Assembly: GCA_020634795.1 (NCBI GenBank)
Contig: JACKAZ010000012.1
Coordinates: 1 to 64,000, forward strand
Reading direction: 5' to 3'
DNA: 64,000 bases
DNA from: Ardenticatenales bacterium
Lineage (GTDB): Bacteria; Chloroflexota; Anaerolineae; Ardenticatenales; Ardenticatenaceae
In this document: piece after piece, positions 42,731 through 52,537 of the stretch
Layout of the letters: the number at the start of each line of letters is the position of its first letter
How positions within the stretch are numbered: position 1 is the stretch's first letter
Made by a program: the position numbers and the translations under genes
The notes under the pieces: generated by a model
Databases searched by the model: none
Told to the model about the DNA's origin: nothing
Seen by the model: only the letters and a program-made list of their open reading frames with translations

Positions 42731-43861
42731 CTAGTCTAACCTTTTTCGAAGCCGCAGCGCTGCAAAGCCCATGATGACGATCGCGAAGAGCGTCAGCGCA
42801 AGGACTTCGCTCCAGAGGGCGTGGATACCCACCCCTTTTAGCACGATGCCCCGAACGATGATGAGGAAATAGCGGAGCGGTACAAGGTAGCTGATCCATT
42901 GCAGCGCGGTCGGCATAGCCGCGATGGGAAAGAAGAAGCCAGAGAGAAAGATCGACGGCAACATCAGGAAGAAGGCGGAAAGCATCGCTTCCTGTTGGGT
43001 GTTGGCGATAGTCGAGATGAAGAGGCCGATGCCCAAGGTCGAGATCAGAAAGAGGCCGACCAGCAGCAACAAGAGCGGCACGCTGCCAACGATGGGCACG
43101 CCGAAGATGCTGACACCCGCCACCAACACTTCGACGGTGAGCAGGAAGGAGATCACCACATAGGGTGCCAGCTTGCCCACCACCAGCTCCCACGGTCGGA
43201 TGGGCGTCACGATCAGTTGTTCCATCGTGCCTCGCTCTCGCTCGCGCACCAGCGAGGTGGCGGTCAGGATCGTGGTAAGCATCTGGATGATCAGGCCGAT
43301 CAACGCCGGGATCATGTAGTAGGCACTTTCGAGGTTGGGGTTATACCAAACTTGGGTACGCACCTCAACGGGTGGCTGCAATGGGTTGACGGCGCTGGCC
43401 GCCGTCAACCGTTGCGAACGCAACGTGGTGCCATAGGCCTGACCAATGAGCGTCGCGGCGCTGAGCGCCGTTCCCGCCACGGTGGGGTCGGAACCGTCGA
43501 TGATGAAGGCAACTTGGGCGCTTTGGTTGCGCGCGAGGCTCGTTCCGTAATCAGGCGGAATGATGATCGCAGCACGGGCGGCGCCGCTGTCAATCGCCTG
43601 TTGCAAGGTCGCTTCACTGTCCACGTACTGATCCAGACGAAAGTAGTTGGCGTTACGATAGGCGTCCAGCAATTCGCGCGATGCCACCGACTGGTCCTGA
43701 TCCCAGACCGCGAGCGAGACATTCTTCACGTCGTTGGTCGCTGCGAAGCCGAGCAAAAGAAGCTGCATGATCGGCATCACGAAGGTCAACGCGAGCGTTC
43801 GCGGGTCGCGCACGATCTGGATGAACTCTTTGCGAATCAGGGACCAGAGTCGGTGTTTCAT
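42731..43861 (-). CDS. ABC-2 type permease (YhhJ/YbhS-like)
   Basis: A 376-residue protein. N-terminal helix, then a large extracytoplasmic domain (residues ~45-175), then five helices with RERERGTMEQLIVTPIRPWE, the conserved cytoplasmic segment of this family, and FFLMLPSIFLSGFFFPI. It starts MKHRLWSLIRKEFIQIVRDP, typical for YbhS/YhhJ proteins. ATG 43861 overlaps the TetR stop by ATGA. The family usually has two permeases; only one is present, so a homodimer is likely. Confidence 0.9.
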   Translation of the reverse strand: MKHRLWSLIRKEFIQIVRDPRTLALTFVMPIMQLLLLGFAATNDVKNVSLAVWDQDQSVASRELLDAYRNANYFRLDQYVDSEATLQQAIDSGAARAAIIIPPDYGTSLARNQSAQVAFIIDGSDPTVAGTALSAATLIGQAYGTTLRSQRLTAASAVNPLQPPVEVRTQVWYNPNLESAYYMIPALIGLIIQMLTTILTATSLVRERERGTMEQLIVTPIRPWELVVGKLAPYVVISFLLTVEVLVAGVSIFGVPIVGSVPLLLLLVGLFLISTLGIGLFISTIANTQQEAMLSAFFLMLPSIFLSGFFFPIAAMPTALQWISYLVPLRYFLIIVRGIVLKGVGIHALWSEVLALTLFAIVIMGFAALRLRKRLD

Positions 43862-44490
43862 CGTGAGTTCCCCTCATCGGGCGCGATGCCGCGCAAAAAG
43901 AGGTCGATGTGGGTAGAGATCATCCGATCGGGGCTGAGTGCGTTCTTTTCAGTCGGCTCGAAGACATGGGTGGTGAGCAGATAGGCGATGAGGGGGCCAA
44001 CGAACGACCGTGCCGCCGCCGACGTGTCCATCGCTCTCATCCGTCCGAGTGCGACTTGACGCTCGAAGTAGCGCGTGAGGAAGCTGATGAAACGGTGCGG
44101 CCCGATCTGACTCACCAGTTCTGCCACGAATGGGCGGCGCATCGCTTCGGCGAAGATCAGGCGAAAGACCGGTAGGAGTTCAGGAGACTCAAAGAGCCCC
44201 AGAAAGGTTGTCGCCAGCATGGGCAACAGCGTCTCAGGCGGCTCTTCAAGCATCGCCTCGTTGTGGACGACCATTTGCAGCGCCGCTGATTTGCTCTCGA
44301 TCACGGTCTGGAAGAGGGCACGTTTGTCGCTGAAGTAGTGGTAGATCAGACCCGGCGAGCCAATACCCGCTTCCTTCGCGATCTCTTTGTTGGTCGCCTG
44401 CTCGAAGCCCTTACGCGAGAAGACGCGAAACGCGCCCTCGATAATCTGCTGGCGACGGCTCTCGTATTCCTCTGGGTCCCGTGGCGGCAT
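43858..44490 (-). CDS. TetR/AcrR family regulator of the efflux operon
   Basis: A 210-residue protein. The N-terminal HTH reads RRQQIIEGAFRVFSRKGFEQ, then TNKEIAKEAGIGSPGLIYHY, a textbook TetR DNA-binding domain; the remainder is the helical ligand and dimer domain. It heads the operon and very likely represses it by binding the 34-bp palindrome just upstream. The arrangement TetR-HlyD-ATPase-permease recalls the CecR/YbiH-regulated YbhGFSR system, an analogy only. Confidence 0.93.
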   Translation of the reverse strand: MPPRDPEEYESRRQQIIEGAFRVFSRKGFEQATNKEIAKEAGIGSPGLIYHYFSDKRALFQTVIESKSAALQMVVHNEAMLEEPPETLLPMLATTFLGLFESPELLPVFRLIFAEAMRRPFVAELVSQIGPHRFISFLTRYFERQVALGRMRAMDTSAAARSFVGPLIAYLLTTHVFEPTEKNALSPDRMISTHIDLFLRGIAPDEGNSR

Positions 44491-44502
44491 CGAAATCCCG
44501 TC

Positions 44503-44536
44503 CTTATAATTGATTGATCAGTCAATCAACTATAAG
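44503..44536. promoter_or_regulatory. Palindromic operator upstream of the tetR-like gene
   Basis: Arms of 15 bp (44503-44517 and 44522-44536) match at 14 positions around TCAG; the inner TTGATTGA/TCAATCAA is perfect. It lies 13 bases upstream of the start codon in an AT-rich patch with TATAAG on the sense strand, the expected place for an autoregulatory TetR site. Confidence 0.82.
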
Positions 44537-44919
44537 ATACAAGAGTTTGAGTAAAAATGCAAGAGGCAATTTGTAGGGGACGGGCTCGCGCTGAGGTAAA
44601 CGGCGACTTTGCAGCGACATCGGAGACGCTTCGCACTTTTCAGCGAGCGTGAGTGCTTTCCCGTGGGCAGAGCGTCGCTAAAGTAGGAGGGTCAAGGAAG
44701 TGGTGTTGATGCTTACCGCGTGATTGAGCGTCACTCCGAAGCTGGATTATGTAAAGACGTGTCCTAGAGCGCGGATTGACTTTCTATAACTGGCCTTACC
44801 ATAAGTTATATTTAGGGCGAAAATCAGTATACTAGTTTCAACGCTCATGAACCATGAATCCATATACGTGGTCCAATTGCGCGGACTCTTTGAACAGGAG
44901 TGGACGACGGGAAGGAAGA
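44537..44919. other. Gene-poor stretch upstream of the efflux regulator
   Basis: No supported gene on either strand. Base composition is more AT-rich than the neighbours from about 44740. A short + strand frame at 44847 lacks a ribosome site and family resemblance. Confidence 0.5.
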
Positions 44920-45561
44920 TTATCCAGTTCTTGGTAACCGCATCTGACGATGATACCACCAAGCTGTTCCGAGAACTACGACTATGGCTACCAACCCTAG
45001 TGAAACCCGTGCTATCACCAGTTCTGGCGCGATCTCTGTTGTCACTGGCCCGTGTAACCGACTCCCATTTGGACTTAACAGGTAGTCCCCCCAGAGCGCC
45101 TTTTGAGCGCAGAATGCGTCGCTCCACCATTCATGGCTATAGACGGGCGCACAAGGCTGCATTCGATCAGTACGTGTTTGTAAAATTCCTATGGCTGTAC
45201 CGGAGGGTGAAAGCCATGGGGAGGTCAAACGATTGATGGCATCTACGATCAAAACGACCCCAATCAATACAATACGTAAAACGTTGCTCCAAAGCATCGT
45301 CCCCAACATTTCGCCAAGCGCGAGCAACAGAGCAACGCCAGGAATTGGCCCCAGAAGGAAAATTTTCCATATCGCTTGAACCGACAATGGATCACTGAAC
45401 GGCTCGGGATAGAACATATTGGCCGCATCCGGAATCCGCATCATCATATAGAACGAAACGATCACACCAACCAAAGGGTTGGCACCGCGCGGTGGGCGCT
45501 GAAAAGCGCCGCCAGTCGCTACCCGAACGAGGGGGTGGGCGACGGGAGCACCGTTGTGCAT
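44920..45561 (-). CDS. Hypothetical membrane protein (doubtful, possibly decayed)
   Basis: A 213-residue frame with three hydrophobic stretches (IWKIFLLGPIPGVALLLALG, LRIVLIGVVLIVDAI, SLGLVAIVVVLGTAWWYH). The centre (residues 45-130) looks like true membrane protein; the first ~30 residues and the part around 140-170 look like translated non-coding sequence. A real start may be one of the internal methionines near residue 39. No family is recognised. Confidence 0.4.
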   Translation of the reverse strand: MHNGAPVAHPLVRVATGGAFQRPPRGANPLVGVIVSFYMMMRIPDAANMFYPEPFSDPLSVQAIWKIFLLGPIPGVALLLALGEMLGTMLWSNVLRIVLIGVVLIVDAINRLTSPWLSPSGTAIGILQTRTDRMQPCAPVYSHEWWSDAFCAQKALWGDYLLSPNGSRLHGPVTTEIAPELVIARVSLGLVAIVVVLGTAWWYHRQMRLPRTG

Positions 45562-45969
45562 TGCGGCGTTGCGAGCCGAGCCAACAGCTCGGCCTGCGGT
45601 GCGGTCACTGATAGCTCAGCCATGGCTCTGTCTTCAAGGGGTGGCCCTCGTGTTTTTGTATATCGCGGTAAACGGGGAAAGGTAACAGAATTGATCGCTT
45701 TCATGGCTTAAGGATTTGATGCGGCTTAAGGATTAGATGCGTGGCCCTGTTCTTAAGAGTTCCGACGGCGGCGGCGCATTGCTTACTCGGATTGCGATCA
45801 CTTCCCCCCGATTTGAGCTTACCGTCCCACAGCACGACGACCTCGATGACGATGCACGTTGCGAATGCCGTCAAACGCAGTATAGTATGATGCGAAAGGC
45901 GAGTGGGTGAAAGCACGCCAAGTCTTTCCGACTCTCTTCAGATGCGCTTCACCCCCTGAACGTATTCCT
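45562..45969. other. Intergenic region with short direct repeat
   Basis: No gene is supported. GGCTTAAGGATT(T/A)GATGCG occurs twice in tandem at about 45707-45742. A CCGAGC/GCTCGG hairpin is at about 45576-45592. Confidence 0.45.
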
Positions 45970-48084
45970 ATGCTGCATCTCGTAACCTCGTGTCGCACCC
46001 ACCGTCAGGCGTTTCTTCCCCTGCTCATTCTGCTGATGCTCCTCGTGGCCTGCACTACGACTGAGGAGCGCGACGCCTCGGCTCCCTCACCCTCGGCGGC
46101 GGTGGGAAGCCTGACTGTCGAAGAGGACGATTACCTCTCAGCGGCCGTTCCGACGTCGACTCGTTCCGACGACCCGTTGACGGTGAGCGTCGACGGCGCT
46201 AGTTTTGCCATCGAGCATGGCCCCTTCACGATGTCGTTTGGGGAAGGCGCGGTCAGCGATGCGGTGCTGGTGCGTCACAGCACACAACCTACGGCGCTGG
46301 CGTTGCGCCCGCTGGGCACCGAGGCGAATCTGCTTGCCGCTGTGACGAGCGTCAACGTACGGGATGGCGAGGGGGGCCGCAAGGAGGTGGCGCTTTCGGG
46401 CGCGACCGACTGGGCGCAATTCGCTATGACGCTCTATCTTTATCCCCAGCAGCCCGGCTTGTTGCGCTATCGGGTGGTGGTGTCGCCAACGAATAGCGAG
46501 GCGCCTTCTGCGCTGGCTCTGGAGTGGGATGCGGTTGACCCCTCCACGGGGGAAGAAGCGCCGACCAACTTTACCCCCTATGCCGAGCGAAGCCCCTTCG
46601 CCGCCCCAATGCTCTACGGCTATTCCGAGACGATGGATGCCACGCTGCTGCTCTGGCAAGATCTGACGCGCCTCAACCCGTTCATGACGGCCACACGGTA
46701 CAGTCCCGCCAGCACGGTCGGGCGGCGGGGACGATCCCTAGGCCATACGATCAGCCGCACTGATCTGCAACGACTGCCAACGGACGAGGCGGTGGTGCTG
46801 TACGACGGCTACCTCTATCTGGCGGAAGGGGAACCCGCCGACGAAACGGTCATGTTTACCCGCTACCTCCAAAATGTGAAGGATATCTACGAGCTAATCG
46901 CCAAGCCAGCGACCGAGCCTGCCGATTGGCAAACACTCGCCGAGGCGACGCTGCGCGACCTAGATGATCCCGATACCTGGGTGGAACTGGAAGGGAAACG
47001 GTACTGGCGTGCCTACGTGTCGGACAGCCGCCAGAGCGCGGAAGCGATCACCCAACTGGATGTGGGCTTGGGCGCAGCCCGCTATGCCGCCGCGACCGGC
47101 GACGAGCAGGCCCAAGCCATAGCGGCACTCGCCGAGCGAACCTTGGCCGACTTTTACAATCCGCAGTTCGGCCTTGTGCAAAACAGCGGGCCGCTGTCGA
47201 TCACCGGCAACCAAGGGCGGGGCGACACGTGGTATGAATTGGGTCACGTGTTGAAACTGGCCGAGTGGGGATTGCTCGACAGTGAAGCCGCCCGTGACTT
47301 GGCCTTACGAAGTGCGGACGCCTGGATCGACTACGCCCATACCGTCGACTACCACTTTCACCGCTTCTACAACTTCCCCAACCCCGACAACCCCGAAGCG
47401 GCGTGGCAGGGCACGGAGCGCGAACCGGACGCCGCGGGCGGCTATGCGTACTACATGCTACTGCTGCACGATCTGACGGGCGAGAGCCGTTATGTGGAAG
47501 AGGCGAAAGCCGCGGTTGAGGCCCTTGCCGGCTATGGCTTTGGCCTGGCCTACGAGACCCACATCACCGCCCAAGCCGCCGCCGCCTGTGCCCGCCTCTG
47601 GGAGATGACGGGGGATGCCCATTACCTCGATCTGGCCTACGGGCCGGTGGCCAATTTGGTGCGACTTTCTTGGCTATGGGAACCGGAGTACGGCACGAGT
47701 GGCGAGGTAACGACCTTTTGGGGACTCGGCCCCACCCAGCAATCGGGGGTTATCACCCCCAAGGAACAGTACGAAGCGTGGATCTACCTCGACGAATATC
47801 TCCGTCTGGCGGGCGATGAGATTGACCCCGCCGCCGCGACGCTCGTCAACGAATTCCTCAGTTACACCTTGGAAGTGATGGCCTACTCCCTGCCACCACG
47901 CCTGCCGGAGGGGATCGCGCAGCCCAACGCCACGGCCTACGAGACGGTGCCCACCAATCGTCTCGATCTCTATATTCCCTTGGAGGACATGCGCGACGGA
48001 TGGGGCAAATGGGGAACGATCGGCCAAGAGGTGTACGGCGCGGGCATGGCCCCCACGATGGGAGCGCTTCTGGTGGCGGAGTAG
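45970..48084 (+). CDS. Large lipoprotein with alpha/alpha-barrel-like C-terminal domain, function unknown
   Basis: A 704-residue protein. ATG 45970 begins a signal with lipobox LLVAC (QAFLPLLILLMLLVACTTT). Residues ~60-290 form a beta-rich domain; residues ~330-700 are helical with repeated tryptophan and acidic motifs (GNQGRGDTWYELGHVL, FHRFYNFPNPDNPEAAW, AYETHITAQAAAACARLWEM), the pattern of six-hairpin glycosidase or epimerase folds. A carbohydrate-active role is plausible but no catalytic pair can be named. Exported and tethered. Neighbouring genes give no clue. Confidence 0.7.
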   Translation: MLHLVTSCRTHRQAFLPLLILLMLLVACTTTEERDASAPSPSAAVGSLTVEEDDYLSAAVPTSTRSDDPLTVSVDGASFAIEHGPFTMSFGEGAVSDAVLVRHSTQPTALALRPLGTEANLLAAVTSVNVRDGEGGRKEVALSGATDWAQFAMTLYLYPQQPGLLRYRVVVSPTNSEAPSALALEWDAVDPSTGEEAPTNFTPYAERSPFAAPMLYGYSETMDATLLLWQDLTRLNPFMTATRYSPASTVGRRGRSLGHTISRTDLQRLPTDEAVVLYDGYLYLAEGEPADETVMFTRYLQNVKDIYELIAKPATEPADWQTLAEATLRDLDDPDTWVELEGKRYWRAYVSDSRQSAEAITQLDVGLGAARYAAATGDEQAQAIAALAERTLADFYNPQFGLVQNSGPLSITGNQGRGDTWYELGHVLKLAEWGLLDSEAARDLALRSADAWIDYAHTVDYHFHRFYNFPNPDNPEAAWQGTEREPDAAGGYAYYMLLLHDLTGESRYVEEAKAAVEALAGYGFGLAYETHITAQAAAACARLWEMTGDAHYLDLAYGPVANLVRLSWLWEPEYGTSGEVTTFWGLGPTQQSGVITPKEQYEAWIYLDEYLRLAGDEIDPAAATLVNEFLSYTLEVMAYSLPPRLPEGIAQPNATAYETVPTNRLDLYIPLEDMRDGWGKWGTIGQEVYGAGMAPTMGALLVAE

Positions 48085-48356
48085 CGCGTGACAAACTTAC
48101 CCGAACAAACGGTGCGTCCGCAGAACCCTCGCCGTGGGACATCATGGCCCCACTTGGCGCTTGTTCACTGAATCTTCACGGCCCGCCACAGGCTTGGCAA
48201 TGGCCAATACCCATGCTTATCCATCTCCAGCTCACGCCAAGATTTCTCCCAGAGTTTGTCTTGAGCGAAGCGTTCGCCGCTTCACGCGTTTCACATCCCT
48301 GCAATTCATTTCAGAACTAACTGAAATGAAACAAGCCCATTCAATAAGGGCATGCC
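48085..48356. other. Intergenic region between convergent genes
   Basis: No gene. It contains the AAGCGTTCGC-type repeat (about 48259-48278) and an inverted repeat at 48305-48330 (10-bp arms TTCATTTCAG/CTGAAATGAA, 6-base loop) that may act in termination of the minus-strand ATPase gene, though without a T-run. Confidence 0.55.
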
Positions 48357-49037
48357 TTATGCCGCCAGCTGGCCATCCTGCAAACGCACGACCCGCTCGG
48401 CTTGTGCTGCAACAGCCGGGTCGTGGGTGACGAGCACGACCGTCAGTCCCTGCGCCTGGCTTAGGTGTCGCAGCAGTCGCATGATGGTCGCGCCGGTCGC
48501 GGAATCTAAGTTGCCGGTCGGCTCGTCGGCGAGGATGAGCGGCGGCTGGTTGACGAGCGCACGCGCAATCGCCACCCGCTGCTGCTCCCCGCCCGAGAGC
48601 TGGCCCGGCAGATGGATCATGCGCGCCGCCAACCCCACCATTTTCAGGAGCTCTCGTGCCCGTGCTTCTAGATCAAAGTCGAGCTTGCGCCGGAATGGAA
48701 CCAGCGGCAGCATGACGTTCTCCAGTGCGGTAAGCACGGGGATCAGGTTGAAAAGCTGGAAGACGAAGCCGATGTGATTACGGCGAAAGTCAGCCAGCGC
48801 GTTGTCGTTCAAGGTGTCCACCTGCGTCCCCGCCAAGGTGACGGTGCCCGCCGTGGGGCGATCCAAGGTGCCGAGCAGGTTGAGCAGGGTGGATTTACCC
48901 GAGCCTGATGGCCCAACAATGGCTACCAGATCACCCTGCCGCACCTGCAGGTTTACATCATGGAGCGCCTGCACCCCCGTACTGCCACCGTAGGCCTTGC
49001 TCAATCCAGCGGCCTTGATTAGATTATTGGCTGTCAT
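48357..49037 (-). CDS. ABC transporter ATP-binding protein (LolD/MacB type)
   Basis: A 226-residue ATPase: Walker A VGPSGSGKSTLLNLLGT, the LolD/MacB-typical NHIGFVFQLFNLIPVLTALENV, signature LSGGEQQRVAIARALV, Walker B LILADEPTGNLDSATG and switch His in VTHDP. This type powers mechanotransmission by FtsX-like permeases rather than direct transport. ATG 49037 overlaps the stop of the fused permease gene upstream. Confidence 0.93.
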   Translation of the reverse strand: MTANNLIKAAGLSKAYGGSTGVQALHDVNLQVRQGDLVAIVGPSGSGKSTLLNLLGTLDRPTAGTVTLAGTQVDTLNDNALADFRRNHIGFVFQLFNLIPVLTALENVMLPLVPFRRKLDFDLEARARELLKMVGLAARMIHLPGQLSGGEQQRVAIARALVNQPPLILADEPTGNLDSATGATIMRLLRHLSQAQGLTVVLVTHDPAVAAQAERVVRLQDGQLAA

Positions 49038-52000
49038 CTGCCCCCTAATTCCTCGATGAGCTGGTAGACGACCGCCGCCGCCCGCTGTAGCGCGATGGGT
49101 TGTATCCGTTCCACCGTATCGTACTCCGTACCGGCCAAGTCGTTACCGATCCCGCAAAAGGCAATCGTTGGTAGCTCCTGATAGAGATACATCAGATAGT
49201 CGGGCGTAGCACAAGGATAATGTCTAGGAGTAGCGGGCACGCCAACACTCTCGGCGACAGCCAACGCCTGCTCGACCAGTTGGGGCGGGCTCTCGCTCAA
49301 CCCGCCCGACGACGCCAATCGCTCGTCGATCACGCTGAGGAGCTGTGGGTCGCTCAAGTCGAGTACACTCAGCCATAGGGTACGCAGGAACCCCTGTCCG
49401 TCTTCTCGGATCATTTCGACCACTTGCTCGGGTGGGAGCTCTCCATCGCGTGTTGGTGCCTCCAACACATGCCCCACCCCCAACTCGTCCCACGCACCGA
49501 GGCGCTGCAGGCCAACAATCCCCAGAAGCTGTTCAGAGGGCGACTCATGCGCCAAGAAATGCGCCATGCTCCCCTGCAGGCCGGTGGTGCTACCAGCCAG
49601 CGCCACGAAGCGCACCGTGACCGGCGAGCCGCGCTCGGCCAGCACGCGTGCCACTTCCAGCAAGACCCCCACCCCAGAGCCGTTGTCGTCGGCCCCCACA
49701 CCTCCGCGGGAGGCATCATTGTCGTAGGGCGCCATCAACCAGAGCTCTTGGTCGGGCTGCTCTTGGCCGGGCAGGGTCGCCACGATGTTCTCCGCGATCA
49801 TAATGCATACCGTGGTGCCCCCTGGTTGGAGCACCTCTTCCAACGAGAGTTCGTCCGGCCAAAGGTACACTGCTGCACGGAAGGGGAAGGGGTAGCCGTA
49901 GTGGGCCAGCAGGTCGCGCATGGGGCGGTTGGGATCCTCGTCATCGTTGAAGGGCTTCTCCTCTACTATTATCACAATTTGGTCGACTAGTGTCTCCGGA
50001 GCGGGCCACGGTGCGTCCGTGTCCAACAGCATCACCGTCCCGGTGATCGGCTGCGTGACGTCCACCTCATCAAAATTGACCGCCAACCCACGCACACTGC
50101 CCCCCTCCTCACTGGGCACGCTCAGCAGGGGCACCCCAGCGGCATCGCTGAAGGTGACCATCCGCAGCGGGAAAGGCTCCCGCTCGACCTGTAGCCCATA
50201 GCTTGTTAGCTGGGCGTGGATGTACTCCGCCGCTGCGACCTGCGCCTCATTGCCCAGCGTGCGCGGCCCTAACTCGACCAGCCGCTCCACGTGCGCCAGC
50301 GCCCGCTCCCCCGAGACCGCTTGCTGCGCGGGGTGCACCGTAGGCGCGGGCGTGGCCCCGATGCCCGCCACCTCGCGCACACGGTTCACCGGCTCGTTGC
50401 CCCACAGCGCCGTCGCCACCAGCAACGCAAACAGCAGCAGCCCCGCGAAGCCCACGCCCCAGCGCCAGGCCGGGTGGCGCGGCCCCCCACGCCGCCTCTC
50501 ATCGGCCCCGCTCAGCACCTGTGCCGGTGGCACCCTCGCAGCCCGCTGCGCCGGGTAGAGCGCTGCCCCCCCCCCCAGCGCCATCGCCCCCAAGCTGGCC
50601 AGCGCCGCCACACCCAGGGCCACCGGCGGCAGGCTGCCCGCGATACTCCAGAAGAGCAGTGCCCCCACGATAGCCCCCAGCAACCCGCCCAACGCACCGA
50701 TCAACACCCCCTCCCACAGCACCGTGCGCGTCAGGTGAACGCGCTGCCAGCCCAGCGCCCGCAGCACCGCGAACTCGCGCGTGCGCTCCAGCACGCTCAC
50801 CAGCAGCGTCTCGCCGATCGCCAGCACCCCCACCGCCAGCGCGGTCAGCATCATCAGGTAGTGGTAGGGGCGGATGCTCAGCGCCACGTAATCCCCCAGC
50901 AGCGTCACGCGCAACAGCCCGTTGAGCTGTACCACCACCGCCGCCAGCATCACCGACAGCGCTACCCCTGCCGCCACGATCAAGACGATCAGCAGCGTGC
51001 GCGTGCGCCGCCGCCACAGGTGGCGTACCGCCAGCCCGAAGAGCGAGAGTGGCAGCGCCCCAAGCTGGCCCGCTTGCGTGCCCCTCACTTCCCCCTGCCG
51101 CAGGGCCTCGGTCGGGGGGCGACGCACCGCCTGCTGGATCGGGTAGAGCGCCGAGAGGCCGTAGAGCAGCGGGGCCAGCAGCGCCGCACCACCGATGATC
51201 GGCCAGAGCGGTTCCAGCCCCAGCAGGCGCACCAGCGCCAGTGCCATCAGGGTCGCTAGCGCGGCCCCCAGCAGCCCTAGCAGCAACAGTTCGCTGAGCA
51301 GGTAGGCTCGCACATGACTGGTGTGCCAGCCCACCGCCTTGAGTAGGCCGATCTCCTCGCGCCGCGCGAGGATCGAAAGCTGGGCCGCGTTGCCGATGTA
51401 AAGCCCACTCGCCAGCAGCAAGCAGGCCAGCAGGGTAAAATTGGCGGCGTTGATACCCCCCGTGATCTGGGCGGCCGCACCGAGGGTCGTCCAGCGCTGC
51501 TCGACGTACCCTACGCCCGGTACCTGCACCAGCACCGCGCGTGGGGAGGAGCCAGCCACGATATCCACGTGCAGCCCCGTGCGCTCCACGATCTCGCGGG
51601 CCACGCGCTCCACCTTGGCCACATTCTCGGGCGTGTAGCCCTCGATCCCTCCCACCCGCACCCGGATCGCGTCGATCGCAGCCTCGCCCCGGAAGAACTC
51701 CGCCGCCTCGAGCGTGGTCAGCGCCAATGGGGGACGGGGGATAGAGCCTGCTGGGTTCAGGCCCGGGGTGAGGCGGACAGGCTCGACCGGGATGCCTTGG
51801 TCGTTATAACGCAGCGTCGCCAGCGGAGGCTCATAGATGCCAAGGGGGACGTAGGACAAGGGATCCTGCGGCGCAGCCAGCGCGGCGAAGTCGTAGCTGC
51901 CCACCACCTTGAACAGAAAGGGTGGGGGCTGGAACGCAGTGAGGGGACGGAAGAGCGGAGCCTCAGCTGGTATATCCAGCGGCTTGACGCCAGCCTTCAC
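49034..52000 (-). CDS. FtsX-like ABC permease fused to a degenerate M28 peptidase domain; N-terminus missing
   Basis: A 988-residue frame. Residues ~1-170 are part of an extracytoplasmic domain, ~190-300 the first and ~325-500 the second FtsX-type helix block (ILARREEIGLLKAVGWHTSHV; VLERTREFAVLRALGWQRVHL). From ~560 an M28-like domain follows (NIVATLPGQEQPDQELWLMA, GADDNGSGVGVLLEVARVL), but zinc and catalytic positions are changed: the H-x-D segment reads APYDN, the EE pair reads ST, and DMIG reads QRLG. The usual N-terminal helix is absent; the GTG start at 52000 is directly preceded by an in-frame stop. It is probably a 5' truncated or frameshifted gene. Confidence 0.78.
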   Translation of the reverse strand: MKAGVKPLDIPAEAPLFRPLTAFQPPPFLFKVVGSYDFAALAAPQDPLSYVPLGIYEPPLATLRYNDQGIPVEPVRLTPGLNPAGSIPRPPLALTTLEAAEFFRGEAAIDAIRVRVGGIEGYTPENVAKVERVAREIVERTGLHVDIVAGSSPRAVLVQVPGVGYVEQRWTTLGAAAQITGGINAANFTLLACLLLASGLYIGNAAQLSILARREEIGLLKAVGWHTSHVRAYLLSELLLLGLLGAALATLMALALVRLLGLEPLWPIIGGAALLAPLLYGLSALYPIQQAVRRPPTEALRQGEVRGTQAGQLGALPLSLFGLAVRHLWRRRTRTLLIVLIVAAGVALSVMLAAVVVQLNGLLRVTLLGDYVALSIRPYHYLMMLTALAVGVLAIGETLLVSVLERTREFAVLRALGWQRVHLTRTVLWEGVLIGALGGLLGAIVGALLFWSIAGSLPPVALGVAALASLGAMALGGGAALYPAQRAARVPPAQVLSGADERRRGGPRHPAWRWGVGFAGLLLFALLVATALWGNEPVNRVREVAGIGATPAPTVHPAQQAVSGERALAHVERLVELGPRTLGNEAQVAAAEYIHAQLTSYGLQVEREPFPLRMVTFSDAAGVPLLSVPSEEGGSVRGLAVNFDEVDVTQPITGTVMLLDTDAPWPAPETLVDQIVIIVEEKPFNDDEDPNRPMRDLLAHYGYPFPFRAAVYLWPDELSLEEVLQPGGTTVCIMIAENIVATLPGQEQPDQELWLMAPYDNDASRGGVGADDNGSGVGVLLEVARVLAERGSPVTVRFVALAGSTTGLQGSMAHFLAHESPSEQLLGIVGLQRLGAWDELGVGHVLEAPTRDGELPPEQVVEMIREDGQGFLRTLWLSVLDLSDPQLLSVIDERLASSGGLSESPPQLVEQALAVAESVGVPATPRHYPCATPDYLMYLYQELPTIAFCGIGNDLAGTEYDTVERIQPIALQRAAAVVYQLIEELGGR

Positions 52001-52537
52001 TCATGAACGATTGTATCTGGGGCTCCGCCTCGCCAAGTGCCTTGTGATAATAGTTGAAGGGTGGGGTATTCGTCATCGCCCGTGGGATGCGCGACCACCT
52101 CGTACTTACTTCATTGGAGCCGGGATAAGCATTATCGCGCCCGCTCGCTGGCGCCCTCCTCCTCGTGCTGCTTCTGATGGGTAGCGTCAGGACGAAACAA
52201 AATCGGTCTACTCTCAGGGGTCGAACTAGACCTTCTAGGGCCGCCGATTGTGTTAGGAGCGTCTGTGTCGTCCCCGACTCCAAGTGCGTCAAGGTCACGC
52301 AGTAATTGCTCCTTATTCCCTGCACTCTGGGCGCTACCCGATCACTAAGTGAGAGTACTTGGTTCAATGGCAGCTCTTCCAGATTCGACGATTCAGCTCA
52401 AGATCGAGAAATGCACTCTCGCTAACTAGCACCGAGATCTCAGTAGCAGGTCTCTGGAATATCGGATCGATAGTCTCAAATGAGCTACATTCGTCTCAAG
52501 ATGGAGATTACACTGATAAGCTGGGTGTCCAGCCTAT
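52001..52537. other. Region between truncated permease and decayed IS
   Basis: No gene is supported. The minus frame ending ALGEAEPQIQSFMSE just before 52000 may be a remnant of the permease 5' end in another frame, but this is weak. Composition is less GC-rich than the flanks. Confidence 0.4.

Noticed and set aside
44847..45236. A 129-codon + strand frame in the gene-poor region
   Set aside because: No ribosome site, no domain, and it overlaps a more plausible though still weak membrane-protein frame on the other strand.
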